Positions 7,807 through 16,239 of a stretch of 64,000 bases of DNA are shown here, one piece after another; the first letter of the stretch is position 1, and each line of letters starts with the position of its first letter. The translations under genes and the position numbers were made by a program. The stretch comes from Bacteroidia bacterium. Its GTDB lineage: Bacteria > Bacteroidota > Bacteroidia > J057. The stretch spans positions 40,364 through 104,363 of the forward strand of contig JAUIGE010000025.1 in the NCBI GenBank assembly GCA_030430205.1, in the 5' to 3' direction. Below the pieces are notes generated by a model. That model ran no database searches, was not told where the DNA came from, and saw only the letters and a program-made list of their open reading frames with translations.

Positions 7807-8373
7807 CTATTTTTTCGCCGCAGGCAGTTTTATCCCTACTTTTATCGAAAGTTCAGGCGTTATGAATGAAGGCAGATAAGTATCGTTTCCCATGTCAATA
7901 CGCTCATTGCCAGACACCCTGGTGTGCAGCGCAATCCAGGGAGATACGTAAAGCCAATGGGTTAGAGGATAATTATAGCCTCCTCCCAAACTAAAGATTA
8001 CACTTTCGTTTTTGCCTTGTGCGAGGTTTATTGTTTCAATGGAATTTGTCCAATATCCGATCCCGGGCCCAAACCACCATCCTTCAAAATCATCCTTGAA
8101 GAAATATTCGAATGACATCCCGAATGCCTGTACAACATCCGATTGGGTGCTTTCCTGATGGGTAAATTTTGGCGTATGGGCCTTTGCATAAGAAAATCGA
8201 TATCGAAACTTATCTCTTCCTGTCCAGCCGGTAAGTATATATCCTCCCAGAACATAGGGGAGGATGTCTTGTTCAAAACCCAGCGTCACCCTATTTGGCT
8301 GCGCTTCAACATTTCCTTGCCCCATACAAAAATGGGAGATACAAACCAGAAGGATAATGATTCCTTTTTTCAT
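7807..8373 (-). CDS. Exported outer-membrane-type beta-barrel protein
   Basis: A 188-residue protein with signal peptide MKKGIIILLVCISHFCMGQ and alternating aromatic beta-strands (GWWFGPGIGYW, VIFSLGGGYNYPL, WLYVSPWIALHTR). The pattern fits a small outer membrane barrel of the OmpW or porin-like kind. It lies 9 nt after the stop of the next minus-strand gene. Function unknown. Confidence 0.6.
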   Translation of the reverse strand: MKKGIIILLVCISHFCMGQGNVEAQPNRVTLGFEQDILPYVLGGYILTGWTGRDKFRYRFSYAKAHTPKFTHQESTQSDVVQAFGMSFEYFFKDDFEGWWFGPGIGYWTNSIETINLAQGKNESVIFSLGGGYNYPLTHWLYVSPWIALHTRVSGNERIDMGNDTYLPSFITPELSIKVGIKLPAAKK

Positions 8374-8382
8374 ATTCGCTAT

Positions 8383-8787
8383 TCAATTACTCATAATAAG
8401 CCTGTTGCTCATTTTGAGCTCAAATGTAACCAAAACAACTACAACAGCCATTTCAAGCCCAAAATAGACCAGCCCAACAGCCGTCAGTTTTTCATAATAA
8501 AAAATAAGCAAAGCCAGCGTGAGGCAACAATACAGCAGGTTGGCAATAGCGATGGCTTTTAAATAAGGCTTCCGGTTTTTGAAAAGGCCTAAAAAGCCGC
8601 AAAAAGAGTAGACAGAAAAAATGCAGGCAATGCCCGCCAGCAGATAAAGCACATCTTGCGGCATGCCAAAAATGTCTTCAAATCTTGCCAGGATTATCCC
8701 GAGCATGAAGGCTGACAGGAGAGCCCCCAGGCTGTCTATGAGGAAGAGGGTTTTGAGGTTTAGCTTGTTTTGGAGGTTTTTGAGCAC
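8383..8787 (-). CDS. Four-helix membrane protein, unknown function
   Basis: A 134-residue protein with four predicted membrane segments (around residues 12-34, 45-66, 77-98 and 104-125) and a basic N-terminus. No family motif recognised. It is followed after 9 nt by the beta-barrel gene, so the two may be expressed together. Confidence 0.55.
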   Translation of the reverse strand: MLKNLQNKLNLKTLFLIDSLGALLSAFMLGIILARFEDIFGMPQDVLYLLAGIACIFSVYSFCGFLGLFKNRKPYLKAIAIANLLYCCLTLALLIFYYEKLTAVGLVYFGLEMAVVVVLVTFELKMSNRLIMSN

Positions 8788-8885
8788 GGTTTTTCTTTTT
8801 CGATTGGGGTTTTTTGTTAAACCATATTAGGAATATAAGGGCATATTAGAATGGCTCAGGATGGCCTTAATTTTTACATTAGGAG

Positions 8886-9332
8886 TTATTTTTTGACTAA
8901 ATCTACAAATTTTGAATAGGGAACAATTGAAAGCTTCGATAATTTTTTCGAATCTGAATACAGTTCTATACTCCCAATTTCATGAATCAGTATCATTAAT
9001 TCGCTTATTCTTTTAGTTTCTTCTGAGTTTGAATAAAGTTTTTTCAGCATTTGAAAATCTTGAAGATTTAGGAACTCCCAATCATCGTTATTTTCCTCAA
9101 AAAAATTTTCTCCCAAAACGGAATCTGGTAGGATTTCGCAATACTTATAAAACCATTCATCTAAATATTGAAAATCGTTAATCTCTTTAAGTATTTGTAA
9201 TACTCTTATCCACTCTGATTGGTCTAAATTCCTCTCAATTAGATAAGCCTCAAACAAGTTGATACAACTTATCAGTTTATCTTTTAATTGCATATTTGCA
9301 AATTCGGATAATCCCTCCCTGTCAACCGCCAT
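8886..9332 (-). CDS. Hypothetical acidic protein
   Basis: A 148-residue, helical, acidic protein with no family I recognise. Its DNA is clearly more AT-rich than its neighbours, a hint of transfer. Size and acidity resemble contact-toxin immunity proteins, but no toxin gene lies beside it. The start could also be ATG 9293 (MQLKDKLIS). Confidence 0.45.
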   Translation of the reverse strand: MAVDREGLSEFANMQLKDKLISCINLFEAYLIERNLDQSEWIRVLQILKEINDFQYLDEWFYKYCEILPDSVLGENFFEENNDDWEFLNLQDFQMLKKLYSNSEETKRISELMILIHEIGSIELYSDSKKLSKLSIVPYSKFVDLVKK

Positions 9333-9444
9333 AAAGAACCAGCTATATTTAAAATGATTTCAAAATAGGGTTTAAGCACCTCAAAAGGACTAAAGGATCA
9401 ACATTCAATATCAAAAAAATTCAACTTACGGCAAAGTTTCTCTC

Positions 9445-10803
9445 TCAAAGAGCGTGATTCTCCACAAAATAAGCCACATACTCAGGAATCAAGGTTCCCA
9501 GATAATAAGGCATATTCATCAGCAGATAGACTTTTCCTGAGGGGCTTGTATGCTGTTCTACCGAAAAAGCTCCGCCATAGATGCGCACAGCGTAGGGGTG
9601 CTTGCTTTTATCAATAAATTGGTTCAAAGATTTTAGCTTGCCTGTACTTCCCGATTTGATTTCTATAGGAATCACCTTATCCTGATAGGTGATCAGGAGG
9701 TCAACCTCAGCCGATGCCTGGTTCTTTTCCCTTACCCAAAAATGAGGATTTTTGTCGCTCAGGGCATTGCGGGAAATCAGCTCCTGCGAAATCAAATGTG
9801 GGATAATGGCTCTTTTAAAAGCATTGCTTAGGTCCTCCATTCCCAATAATTGGCCTTGTATATCCAAGGTATGATTGATCAAGCCTGTGTCCAGAAATTG
9901 TAAGCGAGGGGATTTTTTCAGGTCAGATTTTACAGGAACTTCCAGATCCGTAGAAGGATAAATCAATCTGATGATTTTGGCAGCATCCAGGCTGCGAAAA
10001 GCCTCACCGACTTCCCGGGATTTATAAGGCGAATTGCCAAAATTCTGAAACTTTATCCGCTGGTCAATATATAAAGGCGCAGTCTCCATGATATGTTTGA
10101 TTACCTTTCTCTCGGTATCATTGGAGGTGTATTTCTCAACATCATTTTGGTAACTAGCCCAAATGCTTTCATAGACCAGCGGTAAGTCAGCGAGGCTGTC
10201 TTTCTGAATATCAACCTTTACCACCTCAGGCATGCCTCCAATGATCGCATACCTGTGAAAATGATTGAGCAATAAGCGATGGGCAATGGGGCGCACAGGG
10301 ATATGGGCAAATTGTTCCGCCACCAGATCATGGCCTATGGCTTGAAGGTATTCCGGAAAATTTAAGGGATGGAGGTATAAATACTCCACCCTCCCGACAG
10401 GAAATCCGGGTACTTTGCTCATCGCAAATTCCAGGAGGGAGCCTGCGGCAATTACAGATAAGCTGGGTATTTCTTCATAAAAATAGCGAAGCAGGTGAAT
10501 CGCTTTAGGGGATTCCTGAATTTCATCAATAAATAAAAGGGTATCCGAAACAGAATCTGAGGATATATTATGAGCCAAAAAAAGAAGCTCTACAATTGCT
10601 TGTACCTCATCAAACTCTTCAAAATATTGTCGGTCTACCTCTTTCTCAAGGTTCAGAAATATTCGATGTTTATAGCTCTTGGCAAATGCCTTCACCAGGG
10701 TAGTTTTACCTACCTGCCGTGCCCCTCTTAAAATAAGTGGTTTGCGGTTAGGCCGTATACGCCAGTTAGCCAAATGTGTCGCTATATGTCTTTGAAAGTC
10801 CAA
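9445..10803 (-). CDS. AAA ATPase with DUF4143 (nuclease-like) domain
   Basis: Walker A GARQVGKTT, Walker B LLFIDEIQES and a C-terminal DUF4143 domain ending in EVDLLITYQDKVIPIEIKSG, which has the D-x(n)-ExK spacing of restriction-endonuclease-like folds. This is a very common but poorly understood ATPase family. The family normally starts just before the RHI..HLANW segment, so the TTG at 10803 is proposed. The open frame continues upstream to an ATG at 11001, but that part is only translated repeat DNA. Five 15-bp direct repeats sit directly before the start. Confidence 0.8.
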   Translation of the reverse strand: MDFQRHIATHLANWRIRPNRKPLILRGARQVGKTTLVKAFAKSYKHRIFLNLEKEVDRQYFEEFDEVQAIVELLFLAHNISSDSVSDTLLFIDEIQESPKAIHLLRYFYEEIPSLSVIAAGSLLEFAMSKVPGFPVGRVEYLYLHPLNFPEYLQAIGHDLVAEQFAHIPVRPIAHRLLLNHFHRYAIIGGMPEVVKVDIQKDSLADLPLVYESIWASYQNDVEKYTSNDTERKVIKHIMETAPLYIDQRIKFQNFGNSPYKSREVGEAFRSLDAAKIIRLIYPSTDLEVPVKSDLKKSPRLQFLDTGLINHTLDIQGQLLGMEDLSNAFKRAIIPHLISQELISRNALSDKNPHFWVREKNQASAEVDLLITYQDKVIPIEIKSGSTGKLKSLNQFIDKSKHPYAVRIYGGAFSVEQHTSPSGKVYLLMNMPYYLGTLIPEYVAYFVENHAL

Positions 10804-10817
10804 TCCAGATTCTTTTT

Positions 10818-10962
10818 GTAACAGAATAAGGGCAAATATAACAAAACTTTGTAACAAAATAAGGGTAAATAACCCAAGTCTTGTAACAAAATAAGGGCAA
10901 ATACCCCAAACTTTGTAACAGAATAAGGGTAAAATCAGCCAAATTTTGTAACAGAATAAGGG
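10818..10962. repeat. Five iteron-like direct repeats before ATPase gene
   Basis: The 15-mer GTAACARAATAAGGG occurs at 10818, 10851, 10883, 10915 and 10948. Starts are spaced 33, 32, 32 and 33 bp apart, close to three helical turns. Spacers differ in sequence, apart from a partly shared CAAA or TAAA after the unit. On the gene strand it reads CCCTTATTYTGTTAC. The last copy ends 15 nt before the proposed ATPase start. Constant phasing suggests protein-binding sites on one face of the DNA. Confidence 0.85.
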
Positions 10963-10985
10963 CAAACCACCCAAAATCGTCCCCC

Positions 10986-11036
10986 ATCTACTAATTTGCA
11001 AATCCTCTAATCTTCACATCCGCTAATCACCTAATC
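10986..11036 (-). repeat. Post-stop tandem array, 8-bp period
   Basis: Read on the minus strand, six octamers of the form GATTAGnn (GATTAGGT, GATTAGCG, GATGTGAA, GATTAGAG, GATTTGCA, AATTAGTA) begin inside the last codons and stop (GAT TAG) of the VOC gene and run into the gap before the iterons. Same family and orientation as at 4221-4260. Confidence 0.7.
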
Positions 11037-11396
11037 CTCCAACGCCTCCCCAAACATCATCCGATGTCCATCCACCGTCAGGATCCCAAACTCCCTCTGG
11101 CCCCAGGGCTTATCGCCGATTTCGTAGTGAATGTCTACTCCTTTGGCCTTGTATTCGGCATATAAAGCGTCGATGTCTTTCACATCTACATAGGCGAAAT
11201 AGGAGTGATTGCGGGTTTCAAAAGCTGAGCGGTCATCGGCGCATTCGCCGAGCATGACCATCATTTTGCCCCGACGAAGAAAATGCCAGCCCTCACCTGA
11301 CCACCAGGTGGTAAAGCCGAGCTTTTGCTCGTAGTAAGCAGCGGATTTGGCCAGGTCCTGGACCGCCAAAACGTAACGGGTTGAGAGGATTTCCAT
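11031..11396 (-). CDS. VOC family (glyoxalase/bleomycin-resistance fold) protein
   Basis: A 121-residue vicinal-oxygen-chelate protein. RYVLAVQDLAKSAAYYEQKLGF is the family N-terminus and YFAYVDVKDIDALYAEYKAKG the second beta-alpha unit. The C-terminal metal ligand region reads REFGILTVDGHRMMFGE, but the first-strand His common in glyoxalase I is absent, so catalysis cannot be assumed. The stop codon is part of an octamer array. Confidence 0.8.
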   Translation of the reverse strand: MEILSTRYVLAVQDLAKSAAYYEQKLGFTTWWSGEGWHFLRRGKMMVMLGECADDRSAFETRNHSYFAYVDVKDIDALYAEYKAKGVDIHYEIGDKPWGQREFGILTVDGHRMMFGEALED

Positions 11397-11403
11397 GGAG
11401 AAA

Positions 11404-11527
11404 AGAGAGTAGAGATCAGAGAAAAGAGAAAAGAGAGTAGAGATCAGAGAAAAGAGAATAGAGAGCAGAGAATAGAGACTGGAAATGAATAGCTCTCTGC
11501 TCTCTACTCTCTGCTCTCTGCTCTCTA
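11404..11527. repeat. Heptamer array with inverted counterpart
   Basis: Eleven consecutive 7-mers of form AGAGANN (11404-11480) are followed, after 12 nt, by five inverted 7-mers CTCTCTG/CTCTCTA (11493-11527). The second block contains the stop codon of the M43 protease gene (TAG on the minus strand, 11525-11527). The transcript downstream of that gene could fold into a long hairpin. It fills the whole gap to the VOC start codon. Confidence 0.85.
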
Positions 11528-13615
11528 CTTATTGGTTAAAACTATTTTTCGTACGCCCTGCTCGGTCGTTGCGGCAAGCCGCACGAAGTAGGTGCCCGGC
11601 GCCATCCCTTCCAGCCACAGGCTGTGGCTCACTTCGCCGATATCGGCATAGAAGCTATTTTTCAGCAGCCGCTGACCCAGCAAATTGAATACTTCAATTT
11701 CGATCATTTCTGCCACTTCGTGGTAGAACTCAAGCGTCACCTCAGAAGAGGTCGGATTGGGATATAGGCGAAAGACCAGTTCATCCGCGGCTTTCTCCGG
11801 CAGGCAGCTGCCGCTGAGGATGACATTGTCGATGAACAGGTTGTTGCCGTTGTCGTTGACATTTTCAAACATGATCTGTACCTGGGAGAAGCCCTGAAAA
11901 TCACTCATATCCAACTCCTGACAGGTCAGGCCTACATCGCCACCGTAGCACCAGTCGTCGTCGCGCTGCGGCACAAAACTGTTGTCGAGGCTGGAATTGG
12001 TGGCCAGAGAGCCGCGGCCATTTTCGGCAGCAGCAAAGAGCCTGTGCGGAAAGCTTTCGCCCCCATCGGTGGAGATACGCACGATCAGCGAATCCTGGTT
12101 GTCTTCCTCATCCTGCCGATAGGCATGGTCAAAGGAAAGGCTGATGCTGTAGCGATCGCGTAGGCTGATGACAGGCGAAATCAGGCGATCCCGCTCGCCC
12201 AGCCTGGGATAATCTGCATTTCGCATCATCATACAGGCAGCGCCCACCTTGCTGCCTATGGCAGCAAAAGAAAGGCTCCAGCTGTTGCCGCTGTCAGGAT
12301 TGTCTACCGTCCAGCCGAGACCACCCGTCTCGAAGTCTTCGGCATAAAATGCACTGATCTCTGTGCCACGCTTCACCTTGATGTAATCCCGCAGCAGGAT
12401 GGTATCAAAGCCGTTGCTGTTGCCCACGATCAATTCCACATCATAGCTGCCGACAGCATCGTAGGTGATGACAGCCTTCTGTGCATCAGCCTGCTCGGGG
12501 GCCCCTCCCGGAAAACGCCATTTCCACTGACTGGGGCGATTTTCTGACTGATCTGTAAAACGGACAATCAGGCCGGGGCAGCCCTCCTGTATGTTGGAGG
12601 AAAGCACCGCCACGGGCGGGTTGAGATTGGGAATACAGGCCGTTGAATTCAACAATTCCTTGCGACGCAAACCTGTCATGAGCGCTATGCGCATGCGCAT
12701 TTTTTGACATTCCGTAAACCGACTCATGCAGCGGTCATCGGTATAGTCCATATAGTTTTCATACATGTCCAGGGAGTTGCAGCTAAAGGGGTCCCGAGGG
12801 CAGCCATAGTGTGGCTCTTCTGCCGTGGGTGTATCTTCACAATAGTCTTCGCCGCAACTGCCATTGCCCCAGATATGGTGTAAGCCCAGGTAGTGTCCCA
12901 CTTCGTGGGTGGTGGTTCGGCCCAGGTTATAGGGCGCTGGCAGCTCGTTTGGATCTCTGCCAAAGGCATTGTTGGTGATGACGACCCCGTCATCCTGGTC
13001 ATTGGCATGGTCCGTAAGGTCATTCAGACCTGTTCCTTCCGGATACTCGGCAAATCCCAATACGTTCCCCTCCAGGTCAAGTACCCAGATATTCATATAG
13101 CTGTAAGGGTCCCATATCGTCGCAACTTTGATCGTTTCATTGACAAAGTTCTGGCTATAAGGGCTGGCAGAAAAGCCCATGCTGTTGCGGTTGATGCGGT
13201 TGATGCCGGGCTCAGCCAGGATGCTGCCATCAGGAGCCCGGTCCGCCGGGCAAAAGTATATGTCCACATCTGCACCCTGTGGGTGGATGCTGCCATTGAA
13301 ATCGTCATTCAATGCCTCAAATTGGGTCATCACCCTTTCCTGGGAAAGGTTGTTTCCTTCGCCTACGGCCTCTCCTTCGTGTATGATATGCACGATCACG
13401 GGGATCTCCAGCTCCGCCCGCTGGGCGGCGGGGTCGCGCTGGTAATAAGCGATCTGATCGCTTAGCCATTTTTCGTAGGCATCAAGCTGTGCCTGAGACT
13501 TGACTGGGGTGGCACAGCGGATAACATCCGCGCCAAAGGGCAGGGCTGTGCCCTGCTGGGCAGAGAGGAAAATCGTGCTGAAACACAGGGCGAAAAGGAG
13601 CAAAGAGATGCGCAT
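11525..13615 (-). CDS. Secreted M43-family zinc metalloprotease, T9SS substrate
   Basis: From ATG 13615 the protein has a signal peptide (MRISLLLFALCFSTIFLSAQ), then an M43 (pappalysin/cytophagalysin) domain with zinc site HEVGHYLGLHHIWG near residues 237-250. A CMSRFTECQKMRMR segment is typical downstream in this family. A PKD domain follows (VRFTDQSENRPSQWKWRFPGG), then a jelly-roll-like module (DFETGGLGWTVDNPDS), and a type A T9SS sorting domain (LYPNPTSSEVTLEFY...GTYFVRLAATTEQG). Expected role: extracellular protein degradation after export through T9SS. The ATG at 13696 would add 27 residues before the signal peptide and is unlikely. Confidence 0.9.
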   Translation of the reverse strand: MRISLLLFALCFSTIFLSAQQGTALPFGADVIRCATPVKSQAQLDAYEKWLSDQIAYYQRDPAAQRAELEIPVIVHIIHEGEAVGEGNNLSQERVMTQFEALNDDFNGSIHPQGADVDIYFCPADRAPDGSILAEPGINRINRNSMGFSASPYSQNFVNETIKVATIWDPYSYMNIWVLDLEGNVLGFAEYPEGTGLNDLTDHANDQDDGVVITNNAFGRDPNELPAPYNLGRTTTHEVGHYLGLHHIWGNGSCGEDYCEDTPTAEEPHYGCPRDPFSCNSLDMYENYMDYTDDRCMSRFTECQKMRMRIALMTGLRRKELLNSTACIPNLNPPVAVLSSNIQEGCPGLIVRFTDQSENRPSQWKWRFPGGAPEQADAQKAVITYDAVGSYDVELIVGNSNGFDTILLRDYIKVKRGTEISAFYAEDFETGGLGWTVDNPDSGNSWSLSFAAIGSKVGAACMMMRNADYPRLGERDRLISPVISLRDRYSISLSFDHAYRQDEEDNQDSLIVRISTDGGESFPHRLFAAAENGRGSLATNSSLDNSFVPQRDDDWCYGGDVGLTCQELDMSDFQGFSQVQIMFENVNDNGNNLFIDNVILSGSCLPEKAADELVFRLYPNPTSSEVTLEFYHEVAEMIEIEVFNLLGQRLLKNSFYADIGEVSHSLWLEGMAPGTYFVRLAATTEQGVRKIVLTNK

Positions 13616-13686
13616 GGGAAAATAGCTATTTACCGATAAACGAATTTTCTTACCTTCATGCAAGCTAATCATTTTCCAAAAGACAA

Positions 13687-16014
13687 TTGATACCAAAAAG
13701 ACCCCTATATCGTTGGTTGAGGCGCATGGGCAGGCTGTATGTAGGCTGCTTGCTGCTTTTTTTGGTAGGAAATGCTATTTTCTCCCTGCCTCCACCCAAG
13801 TCTTTTTCTCCTGTCATTTATGCCGAAGACAGCACCCTTTTATGCGCATACCTGACGGATGATGACAAATGGCGGCTTGAGGCACAGCGGGAGGAGTTGA
13901 GTGAAGATTTGGTAAAAGCTTTGATCAACAAAGAAGACCGCTATTTCTACTACCATCCGGGGGTAAATCCTATTTCTGTGCTGCGGGCTTTTTTTTCGAA
14001 TGTCATTCGGGGCAAGCGCGTCTCTGGCGCGTCTACCCTGAGCATGCAGCTGGCGCGTATGTCGGAGCGCAAATCCCGCACCTATGGCAACAAACTCATC
14101 GAAATGTTTCGCGCTTTTCAGTATGAATGGCGATACCCAAAATCGCGGATTTTGGAGCTTTACATGAGCTACCTGCCCTATGGCGGCAATATCGAAGGCG
14201 TGCATGCCGCTTCCTATCTTTACTTCGACCGCCCTCCCGAAAAACTCAGCCTCGCGCAGGCCGTTTTGCTGGCTGTCATCCCCAACCGCCCCAACTCACT
14301 CAGGATAGAAAGACATGGAGAAGATGCCCAGGCAGCGAGGGACAAATGGCTGAGAAAATTTGCAGAAAAAGGCACTTTTGATGCAGACAAAATAGATGCT
14401 GCATTTTTGGAACCCATCCCCGGCACCCGTCTGAGCATACAGCCCCGGACCCCGCATCTTTGCCAATATCTCCGCCAGAAGCAACCTGGCAAAAGCAGGC
14501 TTTTTACCCATATTCAACCCGCCCGCCAGCAGACGACAGAAAAATTATTGCAAAATCACGTCCGGCGACAAAACGCCCTGGGCGTAACCAATGGGGCCGT
14601 CCTGGTGGTAGATAACCGCAACAATGCGGTGGTTGCCTACTGCGGTTCAGCAGATTTTTGGGACAATGCTGCCCTGGGGCAGGTGGATGGTGTACAGGCG
14701 ATACGATCGCCGGGATCTACCCTCAAACCTGCGGCCTATGCGCAGGCTTTTGACCTGGGGCTGGCCACACCAGCCACTCCCCTGCTCGATATCCCGACCA
14801 ACTACCAGGGCTTCAGCCCTGAAAATTACGACCTGACCTATTGGGGTCAGCTGAACCTGCGCGACGCCCTTGCGCATTCGCGCAATGTGCCCGTGGTGCG
14901 CCTTGCAGGCGAAATCGGGCTGGATCGCTTCCTCGATCTGCTGATACAGGCGGGTTTTGATGACATCAAAAAGCGGCGTGAAGCCTTTGGCTTATCTGTG
15001 GTATTGGGCGGCTGTGGCGTCAGCCTGGAACAGTTGACGCGTTTTTATACCGCTTTTGCACATGAGGGGAAGATGGGGGAGTTGAGGTATGAGAGGCGGG
15101 AGACGGGAGGCGGGATGCGGGAGGCGGGACTGGGGACTTCTTTGTTTTCGCCGGGGGCGAGTTTTATGATAGGTGAGATACTATCTGATCTGGAGCGGCC
15201 TGATTTGCCTCAGCGCATGCTGGAGAGCTCGCGTCTTCCGAAGGTTGCCTGGAAGACAGGCACTTCTTATGGCCGCCGGGATGCGTGGAGCATCGGTTTT
15301 ACGCCACGCTATACCGTGGGGGTCTGGATGGGCAATTTTGATGGGGAGGGCGTACCCGAAATGTCGGGAACCAATATGGCTGTGCCTCTTCTGATTGACA
15401 TTTTTAATGCACTGGATTATGCGCAGAAGGATTGGTTTGCGCAGCCTCCCGGGCTGGCGGAGCGGCAGGTATGCCGGGAAAGCGGCTTGCTGCCCGGGCC
15501 TCACTGCGAGGCTCTTGTGAAGGATTTTTTCCTGCTGGATCGCTCGCCCCTCAATGCCTGTGACAGGCATGTGGAGGTATTTGTGAATGCTGACAGCAGC
15601 ATGCAGTATTGCCCAAACTGCCTGCCTGTGGCAGGCTTTGGAAGGGCCATCCTGCCCCGTCTCGATCCTGAATTGGCACTTTGGTACCAACAAAATAAGG
15701 TGCCCGGCTTTCGTTCTCCTCCCCACAATCCTGCCTGTGGGAATAAAAACAGCGGAGACGCACCTTTGATCCTCTCGCCTTCAGCCGATTATGAGTATTA
15801 CCTCGAAAAGGGAAATGAACAGGCAATCCTGCTTCAGGCAGCCAGCGGGCCGCAGGTAAGCAAACTTTACTGGTATGTGAATGGCGTTTTTTTCCAAACA
15901 GCAAAGCCTGATGAAAAGATATTTTTCACCCCCAAAGGTCCGCAACTGGAGGTCAGTTGTGTAGATGATCAGGGGCGAAAAAGCTCCGTGAGCGTTTTAA
16001 TTAAATACTATTGA
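13687..16014 (+). CDS. pbpC: Penicillin-binding protein 1C
   Basis: A bifunctional class A PBP of the 1C type. It has a membrane anchor (VGCLLLFLVGNAIFSLPP), a GT51 glycosyltransferase with NKEDRYFYYHPGVN and GASTLSMQLARM, and a transpeptidase with SPGSTLKPAAY (SxxK), SRN and KTGTSYGRRDAW. The C-terminal BiPBP_C domain starts near residue 690. The TTG start at 13687 keeps a basic KRPLYRWLRR segment before the anchor; ATG 13726 is the alternative. A heptamer array (15091-15139) inserts about 16 unusual Arg/Gly/Glu-rich residues between SxN and KTG. The alpha-2-macroglobulin gene that often accompanies pbpC is absent. Confidence 0.92.
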   Translation: MIPKRPLYRWLRRMGRLYVGCLLLFLVGNAIFSLPPPKSFSPVIYAEDSTLLCAYLTDDDKWRLEAQREELSEDLVKALINKEDRYFYYHPGVNPISVLRAFFSNVIRGKRVSGASTLSMQLARMSERKSRTYGNKLIEMFRAFQYEWRYPKSRILELYMSYLPYGGNIEGVHAASYLYFDRPPEKLSLAQAVLLAVIPNRPNSLRIERHGEDAQAARDKWLRKFAEKGTFDADKIDAAFLEPIPGTRLSIQPRTPHLCQYLRQKQPGKSRLFTHIQPARQQTTEKLLQNHVRRQNALGVTNGAVLVVDNRNNAVVAYCGSADFWDNAALGQVDGVQAIRSPGSTLKPAAYAQAFDLGLATPATPLLDIPTNYQGFSPENYDLTYWGQLNLRDALAHSRNVPVVRLAGEIGLDRFLDLLIQAGFDDIKKRREAFGLSVVLGGCGVSLEQLTRFYTAFAHEGKMGELRYERRETGGGMREAGLGTSLFSPGASFMIGEILSDLERPDLPQRMLESSRLPKVAWKTGTSYGRRDAWSIGFTPRYTVGVWMGNFDGEGVPEMSGTNMAVPLLIDIFNALDYAQKDWFAQPPGLAERQVCRESGLLPGPHCEALVKDFFLLDRSPLNACDRHVEVFVNADSSMQYCPNCLPVAGFGRAILPRLDPELALWYQQNKVPGFRSPPHNPACGNKNSGDAPLILSPSADYEYYLEKGNEQAILLQAASGPQVSKLYWYVNGVFFQTAKPDEKIFFTPKGPQLEVSCVDDQGRKSSVSVLIKYY
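15091..15139 (+). repeat. Heptamer array inside pbpC coding sequence
   Basis: Seven successive 7-mers of type GGGAGGC (GAGAGGC, GGGAGAC, GGGAGGC, GGGATGC, GGGAGGC, GGGACTG, GGGACTT). They are translated as part of ERRETGGGMREAGLGTS without a stop. The array sits in a loop of the transpeptidase domain. Confidence 0.8.
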
Positions 16015-16021
16015 GACGAAT

Positions 16022-16051
16022 CAAAAAAAAACACCGTCTAAAAAGACGGTG
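16022..16051 (-). terminator. Terminator of tRNA-Leu
   Basis: On the minus strand a perfect 8-bp stem (CACCGTCT/AGACGGTG around a 4-nt loop) is followed by a run of nine T residues. It lies 5 nt beyond the tRNA 3' CCA, so it should end the tRNA transcript. Confidence 0.9.
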
Positions 16052-16056
16052 CCATG

Positions 16057-16144
16057 TGGTGCGGATGAAAGGACTCGAACCTTCACAGGATATACTCCCA
16101 CTAGAACCTGAATCTAGCGCGTCTACCAATTCCGCCACATCCGC
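16057..16144 (-). tRNA. tRNA-Leu (anticodon CAG)
   Basis: Read on the minus strand from GCGGATG to CATCCGC with discriminator A and an encoded CCA. The anticodon stem CTAGA/TCTAG encloses loop TTCAGGT, giving anticodon CAG. A long variable arm (GTGGGAGTATATCCTGT region) fits a class II leucine tRNA. GGTTCGAGTCC is the T arm. It stands alone, with its own terminator. Confidence 0.95.
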
Positions 16145-16239
16145 ATCAGGTTATTTTTTGTGGCTGCAAATATAGAAATATTTTTTTCTTTGCCAGAAAA
16201 AAATCTTGAAAAGGCTTAATAATTCAAAATCGCATTTTT

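Noticed and set aside
10818..10962. Possible CRISPR array
   Set aside because: Units are only 15 bp with 17-18 bp spacers, five copies, shared spacer edges and no cas genes. The phasing fits protein-binding iterons better.
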